Shown here: positions 23,317 to 34,271 of the stretch, in pieces
How positions within the stretch are numbered: position 1 is the stretch's first letter
Layout: each line of letters begins with the position of its first letter
Assembly: GCA_002104985.1 (NCBI GenBank)
Contig: MCGO01000277.1
Span: 1 to 42,743 of the forward strand
From: Rhizoclosmatium globosum
Taxonomy: Eukaryota > Chytridiomycota > Chytridiomycetes > Chytridiales > Chytriomycetaceae
Reading direction: 5' to 3'
DNA: 42,743 bases
Made by a program: the position numbers and the translations under genes
Notes under the pieces: generated by a model
The model's input: the letters and a program-made list of their open reading frames with translations, nothing else
The model's database searches: none
Told to the model about the DNA's origin: nothing

Positions 23317-24115
23317 TCGAGAGTCTTTGAAATCCAAACTTGCTCAAATTTCAAATCACAAAAGAGTCGTTGAAACCCGATCTGGAGAAGATTTTTCGGA
23401 AGGCGATCCAAACTTCGCAAAAACAAATCCGCTCTTCTTATCCATTTTATCGCTTTGAAATCGCCCGCTTTCTTTATTTCAAATTCTGAGCCAGTTCGCA
23501 CCGTCTTTTGTTTCTTAATTGTGGTCGCTAGTCACAAGATTAGAAATCATTCTTTGTTGCAGATTTCAAAAACACCTGGTACTCCTTTGCAGATTTCAAA
23601 ACACCTTCCTACTTTCGTCATTGTCAGAGACCTCTGACAAGAAATGATTTCAAATGGCTGACACAACATGTTTCGAACTTCTTCTACCCCAACTTCTGTG
23701 CGTTCCCGCTTCTATCTCTTTTGAGCAATAACTTTCTGTGAAGAACCTATTGAATGCCATGAGATGGTTCACATAATATTGGACTCGTTTTGGTTTTTAC
23801 GCTCCTCGCCTTTGTCAACAGGTTAAAGTTTTAGTAGAACAACATCTTGTGGGTTAAAAAGCTGGAGTTCATTAGAATCGTACCTACATTCATAACGGAA
23901 ACATATACCAAACAATGTTTGAGCTTTTTTTTAACTTGTAAACCGTCTTCGTAGTTAATGAGATGAAAATAACTCTTTTGAATTATTAGATGTGGCAAGT
24001 AAAACTCAGAGGCAATCTGGAACATGATTCGGTAGCAGTTGAACGTCAAGCTGCACGGGGCATAGTACATCTTGTTTTTATTCTTATTAATTTATTCAGT
24101 TAAAATTTCCAACAA
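23317..24115. promoter_or_regulatory. Divergent intergenic region LONRF / NMT
   Basis: 799 bp, the longest gene-free stretch in the window. The half next to LONRF carries the ATTTCAAA octamer cluster. It also holds a direct repeat of TTGCAGATTTCAAA at 23557-23570 and 23587-23600. The half next to NMT is AT-rich with no clear element. Confidence 0.6.
23326..23655. repeat. Cluster of seven ATTTCAAA / TTTGAAAT octamers
   Basis: Copies at 23326-23333, 23348-23356, 23454-23461, 23476-23484, 23563-23570, 23593-23600 and 23647-23655. The first and third read TTTGAAAT on the plus strand, the others ATTTCAAA. All lie within 340 bp upstream of the LONRF start codon. The spacing is irregular, so this is a motif cluster and not a tandem repeat. 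Confidence 0.75.
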
Positions 24116-26059
24116 ATGATGTCTGCGACCGACAGTGACAAACTCGCAGCACTTCACGCGGCCGCCGAGGACACGGACGACACGGACGAGGACCAGACGG
24201 CGACAGCGACAACGACTGCGGAACAAGTCGATAAAAAGAAGAAGAAAAAGAAGAAGAACAAGAACAAGAACAAGAACAAAGACTTGGCTGCCGAGGATCA
24301 GCTGCCCGTCCTTGCCCAGGGCCAACTCGCTGTCGGGCCAGGCGGCTCAATCAACATCGACAAGTCAAACACAACTTCGGCTACTTCGTTCGAGGCAAAG
24401 CTGCAGTCCCTCTTTGAAAACGTAACTTGATTCATCCACGTTCAACTTTGTCCACTGTCAAACTAAAAGCGCAAACTCAACCCCCCTCCTTCCTTCCTTC
24501 CTTCCTTCCTCTTCTACTAGCTCGCAAAACAGGGAATGTTTGATGGACAGGACGATCAAGAAGACGACAAGAACGTTCTGAAGCCTTCCTCAGAGTACAA
24601 GTTCTGGAACACTCAACCTGTGCCAAAGTCTGAAGAAATTATCGAGCAGGATGGAGCTATTGAACCTGATGTGCCTCTTGATCAGATTCGCCAAACTCCA
24701 TATGATTTGAATGCACAGTTTGAGTGGACCTTTGTGGATGTCAATGATGAAGCTCAGGTGAGTTACTGGATCACGATCCTCATGACCAGGATGTGTAGCA
24801 TTTGAAAGTATCACGAATTAATAGCGTGGAGCTCTTGAAACCTCTTAACATCATGGCTCAAGCAAACAACTTACCGTTTTACTTTAGCTCAAGGAAACCT
24901 ACCAACTCCTCAGCGAGAACTACGTCGAAGACAAGGACTCAACCTTCCGTTTCGATTACTCCCGAGAATTCCTCAAATGGTACATTAATACCTCATTGAC
25001 ATTTCTCGAACATACCATTCTTAACCTGCACACAACAGGGCGATCCAACCTCCTGGCTGGAAAAAAGAGTGGCACTTGGGCGTTCGCGTGAAGCAATCCC
25101 AAAAGCTCGTTGCTTTCATCTCCGCCATCCCAGGCGACCTCCAAGTCCGTGACTCCATCCAACGCATTGTCGAAATCAACTTCCTCTGTATCCACAAAAA
25201 ACTCCGCTCAAAGCGTCTCGCGCCCGTCCTCATTAAGGAAATCACGCGTCTCGTTAATTTGACGGGAATCTTCCAAGCTGCGTACACGGCGGGGAAAGTC
25301 ATTCCGAAGCCTGTTTCTCAGTGTAGATATTATCACCGTAGTTTGAACTTCAAGAAGTTGTTGGATATTGGGTTTAGTTTCGTGCCGAGGGATCAGACTG
25401 TTGCGAGCATGATTAAGCGGTTGAAGGTTCCTGCGGAGCCGCAGGTTCCTGGAACTAGAGCTATGCAGGCGAAAGATATTCCTGAAGTTGCTGCTCTGTT
25501 GAAAGAGTTTTTGAGTATTCGGGCGGATTTGTATCCTGTTTTCTCGGAGGAAGAGTTGAAACATTGGTTGTTGCCAATCAAGGATGTTGTCTACAGTTAT
25601 GTAGTGGAGGTATGTTGTCATTTTCCTTTAACCTTAATGCTGAGCAAACGATCAATCAATGAATAGGATCCACAAACCGGAAAAGTTACAGATTTCTACT
25701 CCTTCTACAACCTTCCTTCCTCTGTGCTCAAGAACGAAAAGTACACTCACCTTCGTGCTGCATACCTCTTTTATTACACTCCAAAAGGAATGGGTAAAGA
25801 CTTGAACAGAACCACAGCAATTATGAAGGATGCTCTCATTCAAGCTGTTGCTGTATGTATCGTTTTCTACGTCTGCGATTGTGCTAACATCCATGCTCAG
25901 AACAACTTTGATGTCTTCAACTGTCTGGATTTGATGGGTAACGACCGCTTCTTGGATACTTTGCTCTTTGGAAAGGGAGACGGAGTCTTAAACTACTACT
26001 TGTACAATTACCGATGTCGCGATGTGCAACCCAGTAATATGGGACTTGTTTTGTTGTAA
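24116..26059 (+). CDS. NMT1: Glycylpeptide N-tetradecanoyltransferase (N-myristoyltransferase)
   Basis: Transfers myristate from myristoyl-CoA to the N-terminal glycine of proteins; cytosolic and ribosome-associated. About 500 residues, six exons. The N-terminus has an acidic stretch then a lysine/asparagine run, like the ribosome-binding Lys block of animal NMT1. Family landmarks: [34 protein letters not shown], the acyl-CoA-binding [49 protein letters not shown], and the C-terminal [18 protein letters not shown] that supplies the catalytic carboxylate. Introns are 99, about 131, 58, 55 and 48 nt; the first two are the longest in the gene. Converges with the F-box gene, 121 bp apart. Confidence 0.96.
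24487..24510 (+). repeat. (CTTC)n microsatellite in NMT intron 1
   Basis: Five to six CCTT/CTTC units just upstream of the acceptor at 24520. It forms the polypyrimidine tract of this 99-nt intron. Confidence 0.85.
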
Positions 26060-26180
26060 ACGCATTTACAATAGGCGTTTGGTGATGGATGATGTGGGGA
26101 ATAAATGACTGATACAATTCATATTCGTGATTCGTGCGGAAGTCCCAAACGTACTTGTCATTAAATACGTTAATTCAATT

Positions 26181-28009
26181 TTATTCCAGTTTTAATTCTT
26201 CAAAGAGTGTTATAGTCGGCGAAACTAGATCTGCTCCAGCACTACTGTCACTACCATTGTTATTCATGCCAACCACCTTCCCTTTCTCCATACTATCATG
26301 AGCTGGACTACAAGCAGGGCCCAAACGAGGACTTGTAACAGCAACTAAATACTTGGGATGCACATCCAAGACTCCTAACCCGCCTTGCTTCTTTAAAATC
26401 CTCATCTGCCTCCTCGAAAGCGGCGGCGGCGTAGCCACATTCTCCACTTGCACCACAGGACTTTGATTCCCTGTCAACATTGGACTCATACCTCCACAAC
26501 TCCCTCCACCATACCCCCACTCCATATCCATCTCGAAAAACGGCGACGCTTCGACAACAACCGGTGTCTGCTGTCTAGCCGTACTCGGCCGCGTACCCCC
26601 CGCTTTCGGAGTCGTTGCCGTTGTCAGGACATCCAAACAATCCGTGTCTGCATCTTCAACGTCGTTTCCAGAGTCTAATGAGAACGGGGGTGCGAGGTTC
26701 GCAATGTCGCGCATGTTCATGACGCTTTTGCGGAGGATTGATTTCGGGTGTGGGGATTGGTTTGAGTGGGAGTATGGGTATGGGGATGCTGTTGAGCTCA
26801 TTGGTGTTGATGGGGAGTCGAGAGATGGGACTGTGAGGGAGGTTGAGGAGGAGGCTGTTGAAGAGGTTGCGGAGTAGGATCTGTGGTCTGCTCTGAGGGA
26901 AGGAGATTTTGTGTAGGAGGTTGAGGTTGGTGGTGCAGTTGTTGTGGAGTGGTTGGACGATGGGATTAAGAAGCTTTGTTTTGGAGCTGACGTGGAGAAA
27001 CGAGGGGCAGGAGATGGTGGGGGCTTTGTTGAATTGTTCAAGTCTTCATTTTCGGAATCATAGGCGGAACGTGTTCCTGTTGAGTGACGGCTAGAGCCTC
27101 TACTACTTTGTCGCTTTTGTTTTGATGTCATAGATCCCTTTCTGGCGCTTGAGCATGTTGGAGTGCTCTGACTAGCATTTCGTCGTTGCTTTCTTGAACC
27201 CTTTGATGGTGTGGTCTCAGCATCAAATTCTTCATCTGAATCGAAGTCGCCGCGTTCGCCTCGTCCACGTTCTCGGCTACGGCTGGATGAATCACGCATA
27301 GATACTTCGCGTCCCGTTGGAATTGCAATACCCTTCTTTGCGCTGGAATGCGAGGTGGTATTTCTTGGTAAGCAACCAGTTCTCGCCAGTTTGGCATCTT
27401 TCCAAGCAGCGTTCTCTTGCTTCGTGAATGGAAAGAGCCTTCCATAGAATGTCCAGAGAATACACAAATCCCGCTTCAACTCCTTTGTCATTCTGTTGTA
27501 GGCACCTTCCCACTCGGCGTGGTCTCGAGAGTGCGAACGGCCTTTAGCTCCACCATACTTCCTGAGCCATTCATCTCTGAGGTCCAACAGGTTGAGTGGA
27601 TCGAGAGTGTTATCGTAGCCCTCCCACTCTGCAAAGACTGTGCATATAAAACGGATAAGTAATCAGGCTTGAACGCGCAGCCAAACAAACCATCCGTCCA
27701 GCGCGGCGGTTCAGGGCCAAGCCCACGTCGCACAAAGTCGTCGACGGGCTTGTGCAGCGCCAGAACATCGTTTGAGGCGGCAAACTCGGCGAGCGATCTG
27801 ATTGGCTCCCGGCGAAGCGCGGCGGCGACGAGGTCCGCGGCGACAAAGCGAAACGCCGTTGCCGCGCAAAAGAGCCGCCGCGAATCGCCAAGCCCGAGCC
27901 ACGCGCAAATCAGCCGCCACACTTCAATCGGAAACAGCGCAAATGGGTGCTGTGAGAGCGGGACGGGCGGCCGCGAGGAGGAGAACGTAACGCTCTTTGA
28001 CACGTCCAT
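26181..28009 (-). CDS. F-box-like protein with disordered C-terminal half, function unknown
   Basis: Two exons (28009-27691 and 27637-26181) joined by a 53-nt intron give 591 residues. Near residues 20-60 FALFPIEVWRLICAWLGLGDSRRLFCAATAFRFV reads like an F-box (P-x-E-x-W...L..CATCKRF pattern), which would bind Skp1. Next comes a domain with FAEWEGYDNTLDPLN, LRDEWLRKYGGAKG and ILWTFYGRLFPF, possibly substrate-facing, which I do not recognise. The last 400 residues are Ser/Thr/Pro-rich with short basic motifs, probably disordered and phosphorylated. An SCF ubiquitin-ligase adaptor role is inferred and moderate at best. GC-rich codons in exon 1 contrast with its neighbours. Confidence 0.75.
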
Positions 28010-28500
28010 TTCAGATGAAACTTTGACAGCAACGTGCCCATCAACTCAATTTTGATTGGTTGTCCGGACACACGCCAAACTCTTGTTGCTAGAAATATTA
28101 ATAACTGTCACAACACTCCGCAACATTTCTTTCACAGGCATATGTTATTTGCTTCATATTATTGTTGACATCGATATTACTACAAGCTCAGATTACTCAA
28201 GTGTTATAGCAGATGTTGATTACGAATTGCTCAAGTATTCCATTTATGCTCTCGCCATTGACATCTAGTCATTTGCATCAACATAATCTCAATTTGGATG
28301 CAGTGAAACCCAACCAACAAAATACCTTTCAGAAACTGGTAAACAGTTTCTTACTGATGAGCTCTATTTGACGGCTGTAGCGTAGAAGAGCTTTTAACGT
28401 AATTGTGTATGTTATTGTCCATTGTGTGCCCTCCATAGAAAGACTGACAATTCTTTGCCTTCATTCTTCCACAATCACAATAATCTGATCACCACCCTAA
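28010..28500. promoter_or_regulatory. Divergent intergenic region F-box gene / CFAP58
   Basis: 491 bp, AT-rich, between divergent start codons. It must hold both promoters. I see no TATA box in good position, RNA gene or repeat. Confidence 0.45.
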
Positions 28501-31500
28501 ATGTCCGGCCGTCCAATTTCGGCAAGAACGCGTGGATCGACACAGCCAGCTGATAGTAGCAGTGATGATGAGCCTCTTCTCCCTGAAGGGCTTCCTACCT
28601 CTGGACTTGGAGTCTCTGATTCTGAATACGAGCGACCAGCAACCGCAACAATCAATGCTCAGTCGGAAACAGACGCGTCAACATCCCAACTTCCGATTCT
28701 GGGTGTTCACGAAGATGAAACTGCCGAAAACATTCTTGGTGCGATCTTGAAAGCTTCTCAAGACATTACTGGGAAGAAGAAGAAAAAGAAAAAGAAGGAT
28801 AAAGATACGCAGCAAAGACAACCTTCTATTAGTGTGGACGCAAGTTCCGATGTTGACGGGAATGCCGGAGACAATGAAGACGGCACTTCAGAGGCGCCAG
28901 TTCAGTCGCGTCAGCCATCTATTAATCCAGTACCTGGAATAGGCGCTCTTCCCACACGTTCAGAATCAAATGCCGCGCTGCAATCAAGTCGCCGTGCAAG
29001 CCGAGCCCCTTCCACAACTGCCCCTCCCGGCGCTGAAGAAGACCCAAACACCCTTCCAATTACCGAAGATACACTCATAGAAATTCAGCAAACTCTAGCA
29101 ACCCTTGCTGCTCTTGGTACCGACTCTGATCCCCTCCTGTCTCTTGAAGACGAAGCAACTCGTCACCTACAAACCCACGCTCTCCTCCTCCACATCAAAT
29201 CAGAATACGAAAAGCTTCAAAAACTTTTCACACAATGTCGAAAGAATGAACAGCTGCTCATCAAAAAGTGTAAAGACGTTACGGGGCAGATGATGAGCAA
29301 TAGTGTTAAAGTTCAAGCAGCCTTAAAATTATCGCAGGGAGACCGAATCACGATCGGAAGCTTGAAAAAAGAAGTTAAACGTGCTTGGAAAATGGTGGAG
29401 GCGGCTGGGGAGAAGGAGCAGAAGAGTAAGGATAAGATTGTTCGACTCAAAATTGAAATCAATAAGATGCGGCATCAGATGGGGACAGGAGCTGCATCGG
29501 CTGGAGCGACTGACTTACTCTTGGATGACGAAGTTGGGGAAGGGGATGTGGATGGAGTTGACGCAGGGTTGAATCGAATGATGGGTTTACAGTTCGAACA
29601 AGAATTACAGATTGGGAATCTGCAAAAGGTTGCTTCAGTAATTTACTGAACTCGTACTGAATTTTTGAATTCATCTAGGAAAAAGCGTTCTTGGTTTCAC
29701 AAAATGATCAACTAATTGCTTCTGTGACCACTCTCCGTCACGAAATTGTTGACTTGCAGGCGAAACTTAACTCGACAGTTACAGACAAGCATGTCGCTGA
29801 AAAGAACCTGGCTTCCATCAAAGATCTTCTCGCTCAGAAAAAGACAGACGAAGACAGAAACGCGAAACTTCGTGATAAATTGGAATCAACTGTTCGTGGT
29901 CTCACCGATACACTTACAAGAAAAGAGCACGACTTGTCCGTAAAAACTTCGGAGGGAAAGTCCTTGAAGGAAGTCATTGCTCGGCTGGAGACAATGGTCA
30001 AAGAAGATAAAGCAAAAATCGATAAGGATACTGTGGAACGTGATAAACTTGTTGCCAAAGTCACGAAGCTGCAATTAGATTACGATCAACAGCATATTGA
30101 TGTGACGCGTCTAAAAGCTGAGAACCAGGACCAGTTCGTGGATCTCAAAAGTTGGGAAGAGGAGTTACACAAATACAAGGAAGAATTCAAAGTTATGGTG
30201 CGATTGAAGGACGGACTTGCGAAAAAGATGAAAATGTTGGAAGAAGCCAAGATGGAAGCAGAAGTAGATCGAGACCATTTAAGAGTGAGGACTAACAACA
30301 CATCAACACTTCTAATAAGATCCCAATAGGGTCAAAATCATCAACTTACTTACGAACGAGACACGCTCAAAAAGCAAATGGAAGCGAAAACAAAGGAAAT
30401 GGAAACTCTGGGCCGCGAACGTGACATTGCTCAAAAGAATTTCGTTCGAGCAACAGGGGCGACGCAGAAGCAAATTAGTACCATGAAACTTGCTGACCAG
30501 ACCAAGAGGAATTTGGAGCAAGAAATCAGCAACTATAAGGAAGAAGCTGCGAAAATGAGAAAGGCAAGTATTTTCATCTTGAAATTCACCAACTAAAGCA
30601 AAAACAAACAGATCATTTATTCCTTGGAAAAAGACCGAGATCGCCATATCAACGAAGCGTCGAAAATTACGGTCGAGCTTGTAGCGAAAGATGAGGATGT
30701 GAAAATCAAAGATATTATGTTGTACGATGCTCGAAAGAAGCTTGATGACTTTGAACGGAAGCTCAAAGAACAACAGGTAAAGTAGTAAGATGTTAATCTG
30801 CTGCAACTAATGAGTCCAATGAATTCAGTCCTTGTACGAAAACGTCAGAGCTGATAGAAACTTGTATTCCAAGAATTTAATTGAATCGCAAGATGAAATT
30901 ATTGAAATGAAGAGAAAGCTCAAGATTATGACTCATCAGATCGAGCAATTGAAGGAAGAACTGGGCAACAAGGAAGCAGGTTTGGAAAATATCACGTTGT
31001 TTGTCATAATGCTAAATTTGACGTTCAGCTCTTGCGAAACAGAATCTCGAGCATGCAAAGTTGGACAAAGACAAAGAGGTCTTATCTGGAACAATTGATA
31101 AACTGAAGCAACAGCTCCTCGAATCGGAACAGCGTCTTTTGAATCAGAAAGCCGAAGAAAGCAAACTCAAACATATCATCGATGAAGCAGACGCTGCAAG
31201 AATTAAGCAAAAGAAAGAATATGACCTCATTGTCCAAGAAAGAGTTAGTGCTATTTAATTAATTATTTTGCTCCACCCACTTTCTCACATAAAACCAGGA
31301 TATTATTGGAACTCAACTCATTCGTCGTAATGATGAAATCTCGCTCCTCTATGAAAAAATCAAAATCCAGGCTTCAACCTTGAATAAAGGTGAAATCCAA
31401 TACCGTGAACGTCTCGAAGACATTCGCGTTCTTCGTCTCGAAATCAAAAAGTTAAGACGCGAGAAGGCGATTTTACAGACTGAAACTCAGAATGTGGAGG

Positions 31501-32385
31501 GACTCAAAGGAGAGCTGTTTAAACTTCAACGCGATATTTTGAGAGAGAAGACTCGGGTCAAGGTGTTGGAAGGTATGTGTTCTGACCCCTTTTGGAAAAA
31601 AGGTAATAATGAACTCGTTTTACAGAGGAACTGGAGTCTCCTATGAATATTCATCGGTGGAGAAAGTTATCAGGATCTGATCCAAGCACTTATGAACTTA
31701 TTACGAAGATTCAAACTCTCCAGAAACGATTAATTGCCAAAACGGAAGAAGTTCTTGAAAAAGAGCTGATAATCAATCAAAAAGAGAAACTGTATCGAGA
31801 AGTGAAAGATGTGCTACAACGACAACCTGGACCGGAAGTACTCGAGGAACTGAGAGTTGTGAAAGACGCCGTGAAAGTGAAAATGCGAGAATGCAAGGTT
31901 CGTCTTGAGACGTTTTACGTTTGATTCCAACCGAGTAATATTAGGCACTGGCTTCTGAACTCAACATGTACCACGCTCAAGTAAACGAATACAAATTTGA
32001 GATTGATCGACTCACTCGAGACTTGCAAGATGTAAAGAAGAAGTACTATGAACACAAAAAGAAAGAGCGCGAAGACCGACTCAAAAAACAAAGATACGAC
32101 GACGCTAGCTTTAATCCTGGGGGTGTCGTGAGTGAACGAATGGTGGGAGGTCTTGTGGGTGTATTCGGAGATCAATCAAGTGATGGAAAACATCAGAAAA
32201 TAGTTTCGATGCCGCCATTGATTAAACCGAACCCTAACTATACAAATAAGAGGTATAGTGGTGGTGGTTTTAATATGGCCATGTTCTCGTCGGGTATTCA
32301 ACACAACAATGAGTCAATGAATCCTCCACAAGAGGCACAGGTTTCGGAGGATGTTGGGAATAAGTTACCGATTCTGAATTCTTGA
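28501..32385 (+). CDS. CFAP58: Cilia- and flagella-associated protein 58 (CFAP58/CCDC147)
   Basis: Coiled-coil axonemal protein needed for flagellar structure in sperm and algae. About 1,150 residues in nine exons; human is about 870. The extra length is an N-terminal 200-residue Ser/Asp-rich region with a lysine run ([11 protein letters not shown]). The rest is almost continuous heptad coiled coil. Family landmarks near the C-terminus: MNIHRWRKLSGSDP, EKELIINQKEKLYREVKDVL, QRQPGPEVLEEL, and ASELNMYHAQVNEYKFEIDRL. Introns are about 45-50 nt. One (30564-30611) has a GC donor, needed to keep the frame. The gene ends 39 bp from the opposing membrane-protein stop. Confidence 0.93.
30564..30611 (+). 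other. GC-AG intron in CFAP58
   Basis: The exon ends AAG and the intron starts GCAAGT, the typical strong context of GC donors, and ends CAG. Using the nearby GT (GTATTT) shifts the frame to an early stop, so the GC site is required. Confidence 0.8.
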
Positions 32386-32424
32386 AATAAATCGATTGAA
32401 GTGTATGACTGGTGATATAACATT

Positions 32425-34196
32425 TTATTGCTCATTGTCCTCAGATATCAGCTTCTTCAGTCTTTTCAAGTGCCCCTGACTGAAGAATACGTGTAAAGGA
32501 GGTACCAAACAGGTACCCCAATGCACAATGAAAAGTAAATTCACAAGTACACCGTCATCATTTCCGCCTACCGCCTTCTCCCATGCATTACAGTCCGGCA
32601 AAATAAATAATACTCCAATATCAATAATCACCATGGCACTCACGAAAACAGCAAAAAACGTCACGGTGAGTGTAAGTTGTTTTCGTATTTCTTGGTGTCG
32701 TGAGAGCCTTGCTTTCGTTGATGGAGTCAAACTGTTTGAAGTTCCAATCTGCCAAGCAGATGATATCATTCCGTTCCGGCTTGTGACTGAGGGTCCGCTA
32801 CTGTTTAATGAGGTTCCTGTTAGGAGGACCTCGGGTCTTGTGGTGAGTGCGGTTGTCACTATTTTGAGTGCTGAAAATTTAGATGATGTGGAGACGCGTT
32901 GTGTGTTTGATGTTGATTCGCTTGGAACTGTTTGTATAAGTATTGGAGGGTTGTTGAGGAAAGATAGGTCGGTGGTTGGAGGGAGACTGGTGGGTCGAGT
33001 CGGGGGTTGTGATGTCGATATTTGGACTCGAAGTTGTGTGGATTGTGTGGGAGTCAAAGATTGTGGAGAGAGTGAAGCTGGGTCCATATTTGGTGGCATA
33101 CTGAGAGGCCTTCCCAATGTGTGCATTGATGGTGGTTGAATTTCTACGGTTGGAGATAAAGGCACTTGTGATAATGATTGTTGTGAGGATGGCGATAAAG
33201 AAGAATCCGTTTTAGAGACTCGAATGATCTCAGTAAAGACGGGAGATTGTAGGGGTAGCGGGGAGGTCCGGTTATGGGAAAACGAATGTCTTGTTGCTGG
33301 AGAAAGAAGGTCATTTTCTCTGAAACTGGTTTCTTGACCTGATGTCTGCCGAACAGATTCCAAGTTCAACGTAGGAAACCGTTGAGATCCCAAGAATTGA
33401 GATCCCATATTTCCAGAGAGAGCTCTTCCAGCACTTGTTAAATCACTTTTTAAGTTTCGGGTAACCTTTTCATGCGATTTTACGAGAAGATGAAGAACTA
33501 CAATCGATTATCAGATCTTAACAAAATATCGTTTGCCACTTACTCATATATTGCGCCCAATAATCCAAAGCGAAAAAGGCAATATTCCACAATGTTTGAA
33601 TGATCCCCACAAACAAATCTACATCTAAAGTTCCTAATAAAGACGACGAAATTTGAAGTCCAATCTCGCATCTGCTCTGTGCAAAAATCATTGTCCATCC
33701 AGACCATCCTGTTTCATAGACGGAGCTTCCTTTTCCGACCTTTTGAATATCCAGCTCAAAGCTCAAGAACAAAAGGAAACAAGTGGCTATGGTCCATAGA
33801 AGTAACAGACCGCCAGCGCCAGCAATTATATTCGTTGGGTTGGTGAACTCGCTTTCAGCATTGATGGTATATAATCGCGTTTTAGCGATGGTAAGGTAAA
33901 TCTGTTTTCTGCTTTAGTCAACGTCCTAGATAGAAAGACTGTCTCACCAGAGTATAGATCATCCAAAATATCCTGCAACAGAATATTGCGATGGGTTGAT
34001 CGTAGTTGTGAGTATAAGCTACAGCAACAGAACAGGCAGCCCAAATCACCAAAACAGCTTGTGATATCAGATGAAGGCCCGTCACTCGTGTCAAAGTTTT
34101 CGTGGCGTTCGAAGTTGCGCACACGGTATTTACAATCGCTAGTCCGAGTGATGCGGTTGCAATCGCCGCACTTATGATGTTGGCGGTGGGCGGCAT
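32425..34196 (-). CDS. Seven-helix membrane protein, GPCR-like, with a long Ser/Pro-rich cytoplasmic loop
   Basis: Not recognised as a named family. Three exons (34196-33948, 33901-33544, 33497-32425) give 559 residues. Hydrophobic segments: NIISAAIATASLGLAIVNTVC, GLHLISQAVLVIWAACSVAVA, FCCRIFWMIYTLIYLTIA, IIAGAGGLLLLWTIATCFLLF, VDLFVGIIQTLWNIAFFALDY. Then come about 290 polar residues rich in Ser, Thr, Pro and Gln. Two more segments close it: TLTVTFFAVFVSAMVIIDIGV and LLFIVHWGTCLVPPLHVFF. The layout of five plus two helices with a large fifth-to-sixth loop matches receptor architecture. The ATG giving MPPTANII was used; an upstream start would be TTG. G-protein coupling is inference from topology only. 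Confidence 0.75.
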
Positions 34197-34271
34197 GTCG
34201 ATCTTCAATAAATACAAATTGGAATATTACTTTCTATAAATTGAATACAGATAACGCAACGCAAGGAGTAA

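Noticed and set aside
22998..23330. A 110-codon plus-strand ORF opposite the LONRF RING exon
   Set aside because: It is a GC-rich shadow of a well-supported RING-coding exon.
24096..24350. Antisense ORFs rich in Ser, Leu or Arg opposite the NMT N-terminus
   Set aside because: They are the mirror of the Lys/Asn-coding repeat on the plus strand.
27600..27700. An apparent frameshift in the F-box-like gene
   Set aside because: A 53-nt GT..AG intron joins WTD to FAEWEGYDN in frame.
28056..28268. A 70-codon plus-strand ORF between the F-box gene and CFAP58
   Set aside because: No recognisable motif, AT-rich, lies in a divergent promoter region; may be chance.
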